DNA from: JABWBR01 sp036741235
GTDB lineage: Bacteria; Bacteroidota; Bacteroidia; Chitinophagales; Saprospiraceae
Reading direction: 5' to 3'
NCBI GenBank assembly: GCA_036741235.1
Contig: DAINSQ010000004.1
Span: 12,394 to 76,393, forward strand
DNA length: 64,000 nucleotides
Each line of letters starts with the position of its first letter. Position 1 is the first letter of the stretch. A program made the position numbers and the translations under genes. Shown here in pieces: positions 8,558-18,088 of this stretch. The notes below the pieces were generated by a model that searched no databases, was not told where the DNA came from, and saw only the letters and a program-made list of their open reading frames with translations.

Positions 8558-10450
8558 TTATTTTTCTACCCTGAACTGGGCGATGGGCTTACCGCTTGCT
8601 TTTACTATTAGCAAATAGCGGCCCGGCGGCGCTTTTGACAGGTTGATTGACTTGTTGTAAGGGCCCGGAGCCTGCTGCGTATAGCTCAATCTCGCAAGCT
8701 CCTTGAGTTGCGAATTGATGAGCACTACAACTACATCAGCCGCCTTTTCGAGATTATAATTGATCTTTACAGTACCATCTTTGGGGTCGGGGTCCACTTG
8801 GGGAAATACCGACCAGTCATTGTCGTCTTTGTCTTCAAATTCAACGCGGGGGTCGTAGTATTTTACTTTGCCGTTGCCATACATACTTTTGAGCCGGTAA
8901 CGTACATTTTTCAGTTGCTGGTCGTCGCGAATACCCTTATCTTCAAATGTATAATCATTCTGCGCTTTGCCCTTTCCGGGAATTTTGCCAATCGACTGGT
9001 ACTGCTTGCCGCCGTCCATTGAGCGCAGTAATTCGAAATTCATCGGAGTATTTTCGTTGTAAGTGGTCCAGCCCAATTTTATGACATCGCCGGCGCGCTC
9101 GGCCTCGAGGTCAAAAACTTCGGTAGATTCGCGGGCGGCCAGGATCTCCTCGCTGTCTTCCTCGGGCTCCTGCTGGGCCTGCGGCGGCGAAGCCTTGCGG
9201 TTTTTTATGGTCACTACGTCGCCATTACTCGGATTCCAGATGATCAATCCCAAGGGCGGTTCAAAAATATTTTTGTGGTTGATCTCGCGCACGTTTTCCG
9301 CACCATCTGTTTTTATCGTGCGTACTTCGATCTTCTGCTGATCTACAAAAACCCAGTTAAATTGGTTGAAACTACCGCTATTGCGGGTCCAGGACTTATT
9401 GTCGTCTGCTTCGCGTAACGGAGCGCCCCAACATCCTTCTCCGGCATATACGGTGCCGTTTTCGTCGTCGCGGATAAACCCCTCTTCACTGCCCGGTTCC
9501 CGGGAGGGACGGATGGGCCAGGTCCACTTGCCCACGTGCGAATCGGATTCAAAGGCAAGTTGAACGCGGTATTTGTAAAAATAGGTAGCCCAGTTGAGCA
9601 GCAATTCGTCGCGCTCGGCTTTTGACTTGGTATGGGGGCGAATAGCGTGGTGATATTGCACCATACGCCAGGCAACGGCAGCGCCGTTGGTTTTGAGGTC
9701 GTGCTCCAGCCATTCGCGCTGCGCGCCGCCTGAAGGAATGAGTGAATTGAGCGTATAAAGCCGCAACAGGTTGCCGCCAAAATTCATCGCATAGTAGATA
9801 TCGGGATTTTTTACGTCGAACATTTCCACAAGCGATTTATTCGAAGACTCGTGATTGCCCCGAGCGACCAACACGGGAAACAAGCGGCCGTCGCTGCCGA
9901 TAGTAGCCTGCCAGTCGTCTAGCCAAAAACGCCATTCCGTTGCGGTATCTTCTGCGGTCATGTCGCCGTTGAACAACACAATATGCGGGCGGAGTTTGCT
10001 CACCAGTTTATTGGCATCAAGCCTTGCTTCGCGGTGGTTGCGCGAATCGCCGCCTGCAATAATTGACAAGCGCGCGGTTGGGCTGTCAGGCGCCGTTTGA
10101 AATGACATACGGCGGCTTACCCCTTCGCTGTCTTTGATCACAAAGTAGTATACCGTGTTGGGCTGAAGTCCGCTCAAACGAACGTACTGGTTGTTCATAC
10201 CCTTGGCAATAAGCGACACGTCGGGTCGCTTGGAATATTTATACGCCGCATATTGTTGGGCGCGATCCGAAACATCGTAGTACAATACCGGGTCGCTGCC
10301 CGATAGCTGGTCCCATCCAATTACCATGGTAGTGGCAGGATCTTCGCGCCAGGTTGCGCGATAACGACCGGTTGCCGCTTTCGCATAGCTTGCGATCAGC
10401 AAAATCCCTCCCAGAAGTAGCAATGTCAGCTTTGTATTTTGCATCTGCAT
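8558..10450 (-). CDS. Secreted purple-acid-phosphatase-like metallophosphoesterase with T9SS-type tail
   Basis: I choose the start at 10450 (MQMQNTKLTLLLLGGILLI), which gives a clean signal peptide ending near SYAKA; ATG 10444 is equally possible. After the signal comes a fibronectin III-like domain typical of purple acid phosphatases (PNTVYYFVIKDSEG), then a calcineurin-like phosphoesterase core with GGDSR, NGDMT, GNHES, YHHA and SDSHVGKW supplying the expected metal ligands. The last about 80 residues (FPQVDPDPKDGTVKINYNL to IAQFRVEK) look like a T9SS sorting domain. Likely role: extracellular or surface phosphatase for phosphate scavenging. The substrate is inferred only from the family. 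Confidence 0.82.
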   Translation of the reverse strand: MQMQNTKLTLLLLGGILLIASYAKAATGRYRATWREDPATTMVIGWDQLSGSDPVLYYDVSDRAQQYAAYKYSKRPDVSLIAKGMNNQYVRLSGLQPNTVYYFVIKDSEGVSRRMSFQTAPDSPTARLSIIAGGDSRNHREARLDANKLVSKLRPHIVLFNGDMTAEDTATEWRFWLDDWQATIGSDGRLFPVLVARGNHESSNKSLVEMFDVKNPDIYYAMNFGGNLLRLYTLNSLIPSGGAQREWLEHDLKTNGAAVAWRMVQYHHAIRPHTKSKAERDELLLNWATYFYKYRVQLAFESDSHVGKWTWPIRPSREPGSEEGFIRDDENGTVYAGEGCWGAPLREADDNKSWTRNSGSFNQFNWVFVDQQKIEVRTIKTDGAENVREINHKNIFEPPLGLIIWNPSNGDVVTIKNRKASPPQAQQEPEEDSEEILAARESTEVFDLEAERAGDVIKLGWTTYNENTPMNFELLRSMDGGKQYQSIGKIPGKGKAQNDYTFEDKGIRDDQQLKNVRYRLKSMYGNGKVKYYDPRVEFEDKDDNDWSVFPQVDPDPKDGTVKINYNLEKAADVVVVLINSQLKELARLSYTQQAPGPYNKSINLSKAPPGRYLLIVKASGKPIAQFRVEK

Positions 10451-10640
10451 GTGTGGGCTTTTAACTGGAGACCGGGCAGCTTGTGAACCCAATTCCAAAA
10501 CGATTATGAATTGCTGAACATTATGCGTGTAGCCATATTTGGTGTGTTACCACCTTGATGTCGGCTTAAATTAAAGCTTTTTGAACGGGATTTATTGTAC
10601 CTTTAAGCCACATTTATTTTTTTAAAACACTAATTCGCCG

Positions 10641-11909
10641 ATGATACAAGATACGCATCTTTTTAACTTGCTTCACCAGGAGTTAGATAGACAACGCAAA
10701 GGAATTGAACTGATTGCCTCCGAGAATTTTACGAGCCAGGCCGTTCTCGATGCCATGGGGTCTTGCCTGACGAATAAATACGCTGAGGGTTATCCCGGTC
10801 GCCGGTATTACGGCGGCTGCGAGGTTGTGGATACAATCGAACAACTTGCAATCGATCGCCTGAAAGAATTGTTTGGCGCTTCATGGGCCAATGTTCAGCC
10901 CCACTCGGGCGCTCAGGCCAATGCAGCCGTTTTCCTGGCCGTTTTACAACCCGGCGATAGCATCCTGGGGTTCGACCTATCGCACGGCGGCCACCTCTCT
11001 CACGGCTCGCCAGTTAACTTTTCAGGAAAAATATTTAGCGCGCACTTCTACGGCGTAGAACAGGAATCCGGTTTAATAGATATGGATAAAGTTGCCGCCA
11101 AAGCCCGCGAAGTGAAGCCCAAGCTGATTATCTGCGGCGCTTCGGCGTATGCGCGCGATTGGGACTATGCCCGCTTCCGCGCCATTGCCGATGAAGTTGG
11201 CGCCTTGCTGCTGGCCGATATTGCCCACCCCGCCGGCCTCATCGCCGCCAAATTGCTCAACGACCCCATGCCCCACTGCCACATCGTTACTTCTACTACG
11301 CATAAAACCCTGCGCGGCCCCCGCGGCGGTATTATCATGATGGGAAATAATTTTGACAATCCGTGGGGGCGCACAACCAAAAAAGGGGAACCCATCAAAA
11401 TGTCGGCAATACTCGATAGCGGAGTATTCCCCGGCATGCAGGGCGGCCCGCTTGAACACGTCATAGCCGCTAAAGCCGTGGCCTTCTTCGAAGCCTTGCA
11501 ACCCGATTTCAGACAATACGCTCAACAAGTAATCCGCAATGCCCAGGTGATGGCCCAGGCATTTATCGACAAAGGCTACCACGTGATCAGTAATGGTACC
11601 GACAATCACCTCATGCTCATCGATCTGCGCTCGAAAAATGTAACCGGCAAGCAAGCCGAAAATGCCCTGGTGCGCGCCGATATTACGGTCAACAAAAACA
11701 TGGTCCCCTTCGATACACAATCGCCAATGATTACCTCCGGTATCCGCGTGGGCGCCGCCGCCATCACCAGCCGCGGATTTAAGGAAAACGATTGCCTTAA
11801 GGTCGTAGATTGGATGGACGCCATCCTGTCTGATGTAGAAAATGAATCATTGAACAACCGGATTCGACATGAAGTGAACCTGTTTATGCAGCAGTTCCCA
11901 TTATACTAA
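10641..11909 (+). CDS. glyA: Serine hydroxymethyltransferase
   Basis: A 422-residue PLP enzyme converting serine and tetrahydrofolate to glycine and 5,10-methylene-THF. The N-terminal IELIASENFTSQAVLDAMGS, YAEGYPGRRYYGGCE, the PLP-lysine motif TSTTHKTLRGPRGG, and the folate-site region SGVFPGMQGGPLEH are all intact. Length is normal. The caspase-like gene begins only 21 bp downstream on the same strand with no visible terminator between, so read-through transcription from glyA is likely. Confidence 0.97.
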   Translation: MIQDTHLFNLLHQELDRQRKGIELIASENFTSQAVLDAMGSCLTNKYAEGYPGRRYYGGCEVVDTIEQLAIDRLKELFGASWANVQPHSGAQANAAVFLAVLQPGDSILGFDLSHGGHLSHGSPVNFSGKIFSAHFYGVEQESGLIDMDKVAAKAREVKPKLIICGASAYARDWDYARFRAIADEVGALLLADIAHPAGLIAAKLLNDPMPHCHIVTSTTHKTLRGPRGGIIMMGNNFDNPWGRTTKKGEPIKMSAILDSGVFPGMQGGPLEHVIAAKAVAFFEALQPDFRQYAQQVIRNAQVMAQAFIDKGYHVISNGTDNHLMLIDLRSKNVTGKQAENALVRADITVNKNMVPFDTQSPMITSGIRVGAAAITSRGFKENDCLKVVDWMDAILSDVENESLNNRIRHEVNLFMQQFPLY

Positions 11910-11930
11910 GGGACGCAATCCGTTTCAGGT

Positions 11931-12992
11931 ATGGGTAAAGTAAAAAAAACACCGCCAGGAGCTCAACGCGCAGGCCGGGAGCAGGCCGAAGAAGAAACTT
12001 CCAGTGAAAATATCGCATTGGAACGGGGCGTTAATTATGTGTTGGCTATTGCCATCGACAAATATGCCGCACCCAACAAACCCCTTTACAATTGCGAACG
12101 CGACGCTGAGGACATTACCCGCATTCTGACTACCAAGTACACGTTTGCTCCCGAAAATGTGAAAAAATTGTATAACGAAAATGCAACCTACGATAATATA
12201 CTGGTCGCATTGGATGAGTACTCTCGCCGGCTGGAAGAAAAAGACAGTCTGTTGATCATTTATTCGGGCCACGGCGAAAACCGCAATGGCATAGGCTTTT
12301 GGATTCCCGTAGAAGCTAAAAATTTTACCGATTACCTGCCGCTTAGCCTCATTCGCGATTATCTCGAGCCCGTCAAAGCGAGGCATATTTTTGTGGTATC
12401 CGACTCGTGTTTTGCAGGGCGTTTTTTTATGAGTACTCGCAGCGGCGCCGACTTTACAAAATACACCGAAAAACACCCCTCCCGCTATGCCCTCACTGCC
12501 GGCAGAGATGAACCCGTATTGGACGGAAAACCCGGCCAGAACTCGCCGTTTGCCGATGCTTTTAAATCTGTTTTGAGCAATAATTCCGATCCCATTGGCG
12601 CGGTAATGCTGAGCGAAAAAGTTTTACTGGACGTTTCCAAAAAAGTCGAAGGCTTTCAAACACCCCGCCACGGCGAACTCAATATCGATGGCAATAAGCA
12701 CGGACAGTTTTTCTTCCATCCCAAAAAAGGTATGGGCGCCGAAGAACACCTGGCTACCGCCCAGTTGATTTTACAACTGGCAGACCACGTGTACGACCCT
12801 GGCTTGTACCGTTCGGCAGAAAAGCATATCATTTTTGCTATCGAAAATGCCCGACTGGATAATATCAGTCTACCCGAGGCGCTTTATTGGCAGGCCAAAG
12901 CGATGCAAAGCGCCGGCGATTACGAAGCAGCGATGCAATTATATTCCGAATTTATCGCTCAAAATAAACAGACGCCGAACCCCGCTCCATAG
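11931..12992 (+). CDS. Caspase-fold (C14 metacaspase-like) protease with intact dyad
   Basis: A 353-residue cytoplasmic protein with no signal peptide. A charged N-terminal leader (1-32) precedes the caspase p20-like core: VLAIAIDKY, NCERDAEDI, catalytic His114 in YSGHGENRNG and catalytic Cys160 in VVSDSCFAG, then LTAGRDEPVLDG and SPFADAFKSVL from the p10-like part. Residues about 255-345 form TPR-like helices (LPEALYWQAKAMQSAGDYEAAMQLY). It probably cleaves after Lys or Arg as bacterial orthocaspases do, or acts as a regulated processing enzyme. It is followed after 16 bp by the larger pseudo-caspase gene, so the two form an operon. Target proteins are unknown. Confidence 0.85.
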   Translation: MGKVKKTPPGAQRAGREQAEEETSSENIALERGVNYVLAIAIDKYAAPNKPLYNCERDAEDITRILTTKYTFAPENVKKLYNENATYDNILVALDEYSRRLEEKDSLLIIYSGHGENRNGIGFWIPVEAKNFTDYLPLSLIRDYLEPVKARHIFVVSDSCFAGRFFMSTRSGADFTKYTEKHPSRYALTAGRDEPVLDGKPGQNSPFADAFKSVLSNNSDPIGAVMLSEKVLLDVSKKVEGFQTPRHGELNIDGNKHGQFFFHPKKGMGAEEHLATAQLILQLADHVYDPGLYRSAEKHIIFAIENARLDNISLPEALYWQAKAMQSAGDYEAAMQLYSEFIAQNKQTPNPAP

Positions 12993-13008
12993 TCCAAAAA
13001 CTTAGTTT

Positions 13009-15960
13009 ATGAATAAAGAATTATTGGCAGACGCATATTATCAGTATATCCTTGCAGCTATACAGGCAGGTAAAACTCAGGATGCCGAGGCGAAATACAA
13101 GGAAATGGGACGTTTTTTTGACGGCCACGCCAAGTTTGCTTCGCTTCATAGTTTAATTGCGCCCGTTCAAATAAATCATGAAAAATCAAAGGTATTTGTG
13201 CTTGCAATAGGTATTGATCAATACCAAAGTTCAGACTATTCTCCATTGAGAGGTTGCGTTAACGACGCAGGGTTGTTTGTGGAATTAATTAAATCAAAAA
13301 GAAAAAATGTATATGTCACTTTTATAAAAGATACCGAAGCTACTAAAGCCAATATTATGCTGGCTTTCGAGGAGCTAGACAAAAAGGCCAAACCCGTCGA
13401 CACCATTGCGGTCTATTTTTCCGGCCATGCGCATATTAAAGGATATTGGGATACATATAGCCTGGCTACTTATGATTCAAATATTGTCTCTGAAAAGAAT
13501 AATCCTATTGTAATATACGGAGATGAACTCCACGACGCTATCCAAAAAATTGACGCAATCAATAAATTTTTGATCGTTGATACCCATTCAGATTACGATT
13601 TTATGGCTAAAGCCGTCGAATTGGGAAACTATACGGTATTGTTTGGTTGCGACGACGGAGAAACTGCCCACGAAAGTCAATTTGACGGAAAAACACACGG
13701 CGTTTTTACCTACGCATTTGCAACGGTTATTAAACAATACTCAAGCGAAGTATTGATAACCGGCGATTTACACGAACAAGTGGTAAAATATATCAAGGAT
13801 AGAAATTTCAATCAAACGCCTAAAATGGTTGGCGATATTACGCCGCTGTTTTTTCCGCAAAAAACTATTCAGCCTGCTGAAATTATTAATATCACAAAAA
13901 ACAACCATGCGCCGCTTTCGGAAAGGGATTATTATCGCTTGTCTCAAATAATACAAAAGTCGCCCTTGACTGGTAATTTATTTATTCCCGCTTTAAAAAA
14001 AATGGGATATCACCTTATCCAAAAAGGAGAACTAGACAAAGGTCTTGACGCTTTTGAATCTTATCAAAAAAACATAGGAATTATCAATGATGAAAATGAT
14101 GGGCTTATACCACTAATCAGAATATGCGACAGACTCGGTCAATACGGCAAAGCGGCAAATTATTTAAAAAGCTGGTTAGAATTTCATCCTGGATTAAATG
14201 CCAAAAACCCGATTCAGGCTTTGTATGATAAATATTCAACTTATGCCGACGGCGTCCATAAAAAATATGCGCTGGTGGTCGGTATTAATCAATATATAAA
14301 TTGCCCTACCCTCCAATCGGCACGTAAAGATGCTGAAAATTGGTATACCTATTTAGTGGAAGATCTTCAAATACCAAAAGAAAATATAACCCTGTTACTG
14401 GATAAAACAGCTACTCGAAAAACAATATTATCAGAATTTGAAAAATTCGCCGGGCTGGCAAACGAATACCCGGTATTATTCTTCTTTGCGGGGTACGGCT
14501 CGGCTTATTCCAAAACCTCAGAATCATCTACGAGGGATCTGGGTTGTGACACGCTGAAAGATGATAATAACGCCGCGCCTTTTATCCCAGCCATATTAAG
14601 TGTGGACGCGCGGCAGGAGGGCGTCCCCGATATCTTGTTTTCAGAACTGTACTCTTTGTCAGCTAATAACAAATCCAGGTTTCTAACCTGTGTGTTAGAC
14701 ATTGGGTTTGACGAAGTCGCTAACGGCAGGGGTATCAAAGCGGGGGTATTAAATACCAGGGGAATCATATCAGGCGCCTCCGGGCTGAGGACAATAGCCG
14801 GGTTTATACAGGGAATTGGCAATCTCACCATCCTGCCCGGCACCATCAATTCCGGTAATTTTTCAGAAGCGGCCAGACTATCATGCCAGGAGAATGAACA
14901 GGCCGGGCTTTTTTCTTCAAACCTGTTGGCCGTTCTCAGGGCAAACCCACATGCGATATACCGAATGAGCCAACTGGAAAAGGAGGTGCTGAGAAAAAAA
15001 ACGCAGGTGACGGGCCACTATATCCAGACTCCAGTTTTCATCGGCGCCCCGGATTTTGTTGTCTTTGGCTTATACAACCTGGGAGAAGAAGAGATCGCCC
15101 AAATAAAAGACGCGCCTGTTGGCCAACTAAAAACCTTGCTGGAGCAACAAATGGGCGCCAACTGGGGTGAATTCCCTGATAACCCGGTCGTACTGGCAAT
15201 CGCCGAAGCGCTGTTGGGCAACATTGAAAAAGCATTGGCCATGCTGAGCGCCGCCGTAGCCGACGAAGTCAGGGAACACCATCGCCATGTTAAAGCCAAC
15301 TATCACCTGGGAAGAATATTGGTTGAAAACAGCAGCGATGACGACAAGGAAAACTGGAGCCAGGCCCTTAATGCAATGCGCGCAGCTACTCAGGCTAACC
15401 CCGGTTTTACTCCGGCGTATTACTACCTGGGAAAAGCTATCCGCCAGGTGAGCATCATTGAGGGTCGCTCGGAGGCGGTCAAAGCTTTTCAAAAATACCA
15501 ACAAAGCAACTATATCATCGGCCATCAGGAAGAGGTAGATCAATATCTCGACTCACTCGATGATGAACGCCTTCGCAATCGATATATGAATGAAGGCATC
15601 ATACACCTCGATAAAAATGAATTGACGGAAGCAGAACATTGCTTCCAGGAAGCCCGTCTGCTCGGCGAAAATTCAGCATTTTATTATATGGCGGAAATAT
15701 ATAACAGGCAGGGCGACTTCCTGCGCGCCCTCAACTCCTATAACCAGGCCCAAATATTAGGAGTAGGAATGGAAGACCTCGCCTTCAAGATGGGCGATAT
15801 GGTGTGGAATTTTTTGAAAAATTCCGATGTAATCGCCAACGTACTGGAAGATCTTAAAGCATACAACGAGAATCCAGGTATCCTGAAAAACAGCGGCACC
15901 GAATCATTACTCGATCATCTGTCGAAAATTCAGGCGCACCTCTCAAAACTCAAACTATAG
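13009..15960 (+). CDS. Double pseudo-caspase with TPR helices, partner of the upstream caspase
   Basis: A 983-residue cytoplasmic protein. An N-terminal TPR-like helix pair leads into caspase-like domain 1 (about 58-285). This keeps His140 (YFSGHAH) but has His193 where the nucleophile Cys should be (LIVDTHSDY). TPR-like helices (about 320-400) connect to caspase-like domain 2 (about 417-675), where the His position is Tyr496 (FFFAGYGS) and the Cys position is Gly566 (VLDIGFDE). The C-terminal part (about 690-960) consists of TPR repeats (AYYYLGKAIRQ, FYYMAEIYNRQGDFLRALNSY). Both protease folds therefore look inactive. Role inferred: scaffold, inhibitor or sensor for the active caspase. The first two thirds are visibly more AT-rich than the rest. 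Its stop codon overlaps that of the convergent cytochrome gene. Confidence 0.78.
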   Translation: MNKELLADAYYQYILAAIQAGKTQDAEAKYKEMGRFFDGHAKFASLHSLIAPVQINHEKSKVFVLAIGIDQYQSSDYSPLRGCVNDAGLFVELIKSKRKNVYVTFIKDTEATKANIMLAFEELDKKAKPVDTIAVYFSGHAHIKGYWDTYSLATYDSNIVSEKNNPIVIYGDELHDAIQKIDAINKFLIVDTHSDYDFMAKAVELGNYTVLFGCDDGETAHESQFDGKTHGVFTYAFATVIKQYSSEVLITGDLHEQVVKYIKDRNFNQTPKMVGDITPLFFPQKTIQPAEIINITKNNHAPLSERDYYRLSQIIQKSPLTGNLFIPALKKMGYHLIQKGELDKGLDAFESYQKNIGIINDENDGLIPLIRICDRLGQYGKAANYLKSWLEFHPGLNAKNPIQALYDKYSTYADGVHKKYALVVGINQYINCPTLQSARKDAENWYTYLVEDLQIPKENITLLLDKTATRKTILSEFEKFAGLANEYPVLFFFAGYGSAYSKTSESSTRDLGCDTLKDDNNAAPFIPAILSVDARQEGVPDILFSELYSLSANNKSRFLTCVLDIGFDEVANGRGIKAGVLNTRGIISGASGLRTIAGFIQGIGNLTILPGTINSGNFSEAARLSCQENEQAGLFSSNLLAVLRANPHAIYRMSQLEKEVLRKKTQVTGHYIQTPVFIGAPDFVVFGLYNLGEEEIAQIKDAPVGQLKTLLEQQMGANWGEFPDNPVVLAIAEALLGNIEKALAMLSAAVADEVREHHRHVKANYHLGRILVENSSDDDKENWSQALNAMRAATQANPGFTPAYYYLGKAIRQVSIIEGRSEAVKAFQKYQQSNYIIGHQEEVDQYLDSLDDERLRNRYMNEGIIHLDKNELTEAEHCFQEARLLGENSAFYYMAEIYNRQGDFLRALNSYNQAQILGVGMEDLAFKMGDMVWNFLKNSDVIANVLEDLKAYNENPGILKNSGTESLLDHLSKIQAHLSKLKL

Positions 15961-17889
15961 CGATACTACTTTTTTAACTGCCTTACCCCTGTTGGTCTCT
16001 ATCTGAAGTAGGAATACTCCTTTACCCGGCAAGCGCAACGGATTCACCGGATTGGGGTAGTGGGCCAGCCGGCGGCCATCAATGCTGTAAATGGTGACAG
16101 CCCGGAGCTGAGCGCCCCACACGTCAACGGAGCATATGCCATTGGCGGTTGGGTTGGGCGTGATACGCACCTGAATATTGGCGGCCGGATGCTGCACATT
16201 TACCGTACCATCTACAAAGTAATCTTCTACCTGGGCGCTGCCCACCATCACCGGCGACTTGTCGGCGCTGTTGAACATACTCCGGAATGTCTCAATTTCA
16301 GGTGTGCTGGCGTCAAACAATTCAGCCATCCAACGGGGAGGTAAAGATTGATAATAGACGGCAGCATATGCCGACAACTTCCCCTGATACCCCTCGATTC
16401 CAATTCGGTAATGCACTACGTCCGAACCGCTGCCTTCAACGCCGTTTTTGCGATTGAAGTCGGGATCATTGGCTGCCTGGCCTTCAATACGAGTAGTATC
16501 GTATACCGGATGAGATACGCTAAATCCCTCGGGAGGAATGCGATTGTCTTTTAGATTGTTATACGCCCTTTCGAGTATGGAAGTAAACTGCCCATTGACA
16601 TCTGCAGGCACGATCTCGTAAATCTGCGCCTGGTCGGGGCGATTGATCAATTGATAGTGAGGCTCAACGCCGCTACCCTGGCCTTCTACTTCAAAGTCGG
16701 GACGAAGGCGGCCCGACTGGAAAACGGTGTCGCCGGCTTCATTCACAACAGTAAACGACACAAAAGCACGTCGACTCGGATAACCCGAGGGGAATTTATG
16801 GCCCGCCTTATTGATAAGCTTGAGCGCAAAAGTTATAGAATCTGCAGTTTCTTCCTCCACTTCCAGGCTCATTTGCAGCGTTTTTTCCTGCAACATAGAC
16901 AGCGTAGCGGCAATCGTGGCGTCAAAATGCTCGGCCTCTGCATCGATACCCAAGGTTTGACGGTGTTCCTTCATGAGCTTGAGCATCATGGTATTGGCGC
17001 CCGCCAATTCATGCAACCCATAGGGCGTACGCGGGTCGAGAAATAGATAATTGGCCGAAATCACCACGGGATCTTCAATGCGAGGCATATGACATCCCTG
17101 ACAACTCACCCCTTGCTCTGGATACGAGGAGTTGAGCCATTCGTGATAAGTAGCCTGCTCTACATAAGATGTGCCAAGCGGGTTGCCCTCGTAGTCAAAC
17201 GGGTGTGTAACCAGTGTGTGGCAGGGGGCGCAAATACCCGCATCGTTGATATGGTCGCGATAAAGCGGTTTGAAACCTACGAATTCTTCCATAGGCGCGC
17301 CGAAGGGACCAGGATAAGGGCCGAAAATGACGCGCGTTGTGTCAAAATATATCTCTCCGGAGAAAGTAGTTCCCAGATTTTGATCGCTGATTTTATGACA
17401 AGTCGAGCAGGTTACACCGTCGATGCCGATGGAATCCTGCAACATATCGTCAATGAGGTAAGGGCCTTGCCCACGCAAAAAGGCAGTGTAATGCCCATTA
17501 GGCGCATGGCAGGTCACGCATTTGCTCTGAATGGCTGTACTATGCTGAGGATACAGCAGGATTTCATGACTCACTTTGGCCCTCCAGAAAGGATCTTTGG
17601 CGCTATTGGCCATCATGGTGGCGCGCCAGTCGTCGTACATATTTACGTCGTTGCCTGCCAAATCAACCATAGCATAACCATTGGGGTCGAGGCCGTGGCA
17701 GCCTTTGCAGGCCGCTGATGTTGGAAAGATAACAGTAGAATCGATGGGCAACAATAAATTGGGCCCCATAGCTTTGAATGCCGCAATTTCTGCTTCGGTA
17801 TGAAATCGCTTGGGCGCCGCATCGGGCAGATTGCCGGCTATGTAGATGGTTCCTAGTATAAGCGCGCCAATAAACAAATGCTTGGACAT
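15955..17889 (-). CDS. Pentaheme c-type cytochrome with T9SS sorting domain
   Basis: Start placed at 17889 (MSKHLFIGALILGTIYIAGN), giving 644 residues with a Sec signal. Five CxxCH heme-binding motifs occur at about residues 61 (CKGCH), 124 (CVTCH), 161 (CSTCH), 220 (CAPCH) and 263 (CQGCH). The CKGCH/CVTCHAPNGHY/CQGCHMP order resembles the cytochrome c554-like/multiheme families. After a beta-rich region (about 330-540) there is a C-terminal sorting domain (RITPNPTANGICSVDVWGAQL to KAVKKVVSL). This predicts heme loading in the periplasm and then T9SS export to the surface. Role: electron transfer; the partner is unknown. The gene converges with the pseudo-caspase gene, with 6 bp of overlap (CTATAG contains both stops). 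Confidence 0.85.
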   Translation of the reverse strand: MSKHLFIGALILGTIYIAGNLPDAAPKRFHTEAEIAAFKAMGPNLLLPIDSTVIFPTSAACKGCHGLDPNGYAMVDLAGNDVNMYDDWRATMMANSAKDPFWRAKVSHEILLYPQHSTAIQSKCVTCHAPNGHYTAFLRGQGPYLIDDMLQDSIGIDGVTCSTCHKISDQNLGTTFSGEIYFDTTRVIFGPYPGPFGAPMEEFVGFKPLYRDHINDAGICAPCHTLVTHPFDYEGNPLGTSYVEQATYHEWLNSSYPEQGVSCQGCHMPRIEDPVVISANYLFLDPRTPYGLHELAGANTMMLKLMKEHRQTLGIDAEAEHFDATIAATLSMLQEKTLQMSLEVEEETADSITFALKLINKAGHKFPSGYPSRRAFVSFTVVNEAGDTVFQSGRLRPDFEVEGQGSGVEPHYQLINRPDQAQIYEIVPADVNGQFTSILERAYNNLKDNRIPPEGFSVSHPVYDTTRIEGQAANDPDFNRKNGVEGSGSDVVHYRIGIEGYQGKLSAYAAVYYQSLPPRWMAELFDASTPEIETFRSMFNSADKSPVMVGSAQVEDYFVDGTVNVQHPAANIQVRITPNPTANGICSVDVWGAQLRAVTIYSIDGRRLAHYPNPVNPLRLPGKGVFLLQIETNRGKAVKKVVSL

Positions 17890-18074
17890 AGCAGTTTTTT
17901 TTGCATACAAGGTGATATAGGGTCAAAAACCACCTGTCGCCTTGTCACGTAAAAATGCAAATTCATTTTCATTGCGGAACAACTTGTCTCTATATTTTTA
18001 AGCGTTCCGTCGTGAAGATTGCGCTGACAGTGCCTGTGCCATATTACCAGATGCCAATTTACATGAACAATACG

Positions 18075-18088
18075 AACGAATGTTCGTT
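18075..18088. promoter_or_regulatory. Candidate TetR-type operator of the paa operon
   Basis: A perfect inverted repeat AACGAA-TG-TTCGTT lies across the -33 region of the paaA promoter. TetR-family regulators bind operators of this kind, and phenylacetate operons in several phyla are controlled by TetR-type PaaR proteins. No regulator gene is in this window, so the identity of the binder is inference. Confidence 0.55.

Noticed and set aside
17089..17718. 209-codon plus-strand frame opposite the multiheme cytochrome
   Set aside because: The minus strand carries five CxxCH motifs here; the plus frame has no features.
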